NCBI GenBank assembly: GCA_003290165.1
Contig: QNQO01008311.1
Coordinates: 186,001 to 250,000, forward strand
DNA length: 64,000 nt
From: Berberis thunbergii
Lineage: Eukaryota; Streptophyta; Magnoliopsida; Ranunculales; Berberidaceae
Direction: 5' to 3'
Program-made: the position numbers and the translations under genes
The notes under the pieces: model-generated
The model's database searches: none
What the model saw: the letters and a program-made list of their open reading frames with translations, nothing else
What the model was told of the DNA's origin: nothing
Shown here: positions 62,800 to 64,000 of the stretch, piece after piece
Numbering within the stretch: the first letter of the stretch is position 1
Layout: each line of letters opens with the position of its first letter

Positions 62800-64000
62800 A
62801 AACTTAATGTTTAATAAGTTTCAATCGGTTGATCGTCTTGATTCTGTTCATTTTCGCACAAACTTCCTGAGGGTTTTTGTGCCATTATGTCTCGTATGTC
62901 GCTCCGTGAACAATCTCTTCATTGCCCGGTTGTATAAAGGGTGTTGTGGCTACTTTGCCCCATTCTTTATATTATCTTTGTCGTTAAGTGTTACTTTTTC
63001 TTCTCCGATTGCATTTTCTCATCTTTTCTTTCCTATTTGCGATATCTGTCGATGACCTACTGGACGGTGATCAGCTTGCTACCTGTGAGGCTCATTTTTC
63101 CACAAATAAGGCTTCTCTGGATACTTTGGATAGTGCTTGTGTCTAACTATGCTTTGCCCCCCGACCTTGAAATGGTTCTCCCTCATGAATATGCAGTCCT
63201 TGTTGTCGAAGGAAGGGATATATTGTGTTTTATCCTCGCATGTTCTATGTAGGTCTTCAGTTTCCAGTTTCGAAGCTATTCTGGTCGTATCTAGATTTCC
63301 TGGGTATTCCTCCTACTCATATGGGCCCAAATAGTTGGAGGGTAATGGTTTCACGTATGTCAGGGCCAATCTTTCTGGTATTCTTTTAATCGCTAGAATC
63401 TTGCATTCTTTGGTGAGGTTTAGCTTGAAACCCAACTGTACTTATTTCCTTCATTCTCCTATGTGTCTTGACAATCTCAATGATGACATCAGAGGTTGGT
63501 CGCGGGATTGTTTTATACGTCTGTTGACTCTAGATATTTCATTTTACAGGGTCTACAGATAGTAAGGTATTTTCGAGTTCCTATCAAGCGTCGAAATCTG
63601 CAATTGACTGTTGAAGAGCAAGTTATCAGCAAGTATTTCCTGGAGCTTCCGGTAGTTCCATTGGATGCCTATCTTACTAATGATATGGTGAGGTGCAGTG
63701 GTCTATACAACATGAATGAAATCGAGCGGACCTTGTTAATCTAAAGGCAAGCGACAAATATTGTTGTCCCTGCTGCTTCTGTGTAATGTGATGACATTGT
63801 CGTTAATCGAAAAGTGAGATCAGGCATTACGAATCTCAATGCTTCTATTCGTAGTGCTACCGGTCCTTCTTTTAGGAAGAGAAAAGTACCAAGGCCTGTT
63901 AGTCTATCAAAGCGATTGTTTCTGCCTTCTAACAGTGTTTTGAAGAAGAAATGGCTTGTTGACTTTGTGCGTCGTACATCTCTTTATTCAAGTTCTGTTG
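62800..64000 (+). pseudogene. Antisense ORF of a Tat/Grande-like element (PF04195-like)
   Basis: Plus-strand coding, broken across frames. The recognisable block at about 63210-63370 reads FYPRMFYVGLQFPVSKLFWS, then FLGIPPTHMGPNSWRVMVS, matching the 'putative gypsy type transposon' domain (FYxxxxxxGLRFPLHPFxxxxLxxxxLxPxQLxPNxWRxLV). Further open sequence continues to the window end, with basic residues near 63880-63960 (FRKRKVPRPVSL). In Tat/Grande elements an ORF of this kind lies between pol and the 3' LTR in antisense, which fits the polypurine tract and LTR on its left. The role is unknown. Confidence 0.55.

Overview
The window is nuclear DNA of a flowering plant, probably a eudicot. The basis is an intact multi-exon plastid-targeted GAPDH gene with GT-AG introns, and LTR, LINE, CACTA, Mutator and hAT transposable elements of plant type. 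The species was not identified. Only one gene looks intact. Most of the rest is nested mobile DNA and its debris, AT-rich between the elements.

Layout. 0-2.3 kb: the right end of a CACTA element, a small hAT MITE, and a minus-strand Tat-type Ty3/gypsy remnant with its LTR. 2.3-17.6 kb: GAPCp (plastid glycolytic NAD-GAPDH), plus strand, 13 coding exons, 416 codons. Its fourth intron is about 9.8 kb and holds an organelle-like/LINE mosaic and a minus-strand Ty3/gypsy chromovirus. 17.6-22.2 kb: a 66-bp-arm hairpin, a 2.4-kb Mutator-like element with ~0.5-kb inverted ends and a perfect 9-bp target duplication, and a second foldback element. 22.3-40.4 kb: a minus-strand LINE split by a 10.8-kb CACTA element (27883-38658) that has matching ends and a 3-bp target duplication. 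40.4-47.7 kb: a plus-strand LTR element without recognisable pol. 48.2-50 kb: a LINE 3' fragment and a truncated Aux/IAA gene resembling IAA29. 50-64 kb: gene-poor DNA with a solo LTR, a large minus-strand LTR carrying a second hAT MITE, and the 3' end of a Tat/Grande-like element with a coding remnant antisense to the element.

The main discovery is the CACTA element. I find no transposase in it. Its interior carries exon fragments, all on the minus strand and still with introns, from at least eight unrelated host gene families: ribosomal protein eL24, a ubiquitin-conjugating E2, an EDS5-like MATE transporter, MCM7, a GH1 beta-glucosidase, a TGA bZIP factor, a UPL3/UPL4-type HECT ligase and eIF5A. 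It is therefore a Pack-CACTA (transduplicating) element. Family names come from motif recognition by eye; no database search was run.

These genes do not form a pathway. GAPCp is the functional unit; the other coding traces are transposon genes or captured and decayed copies of host genes.
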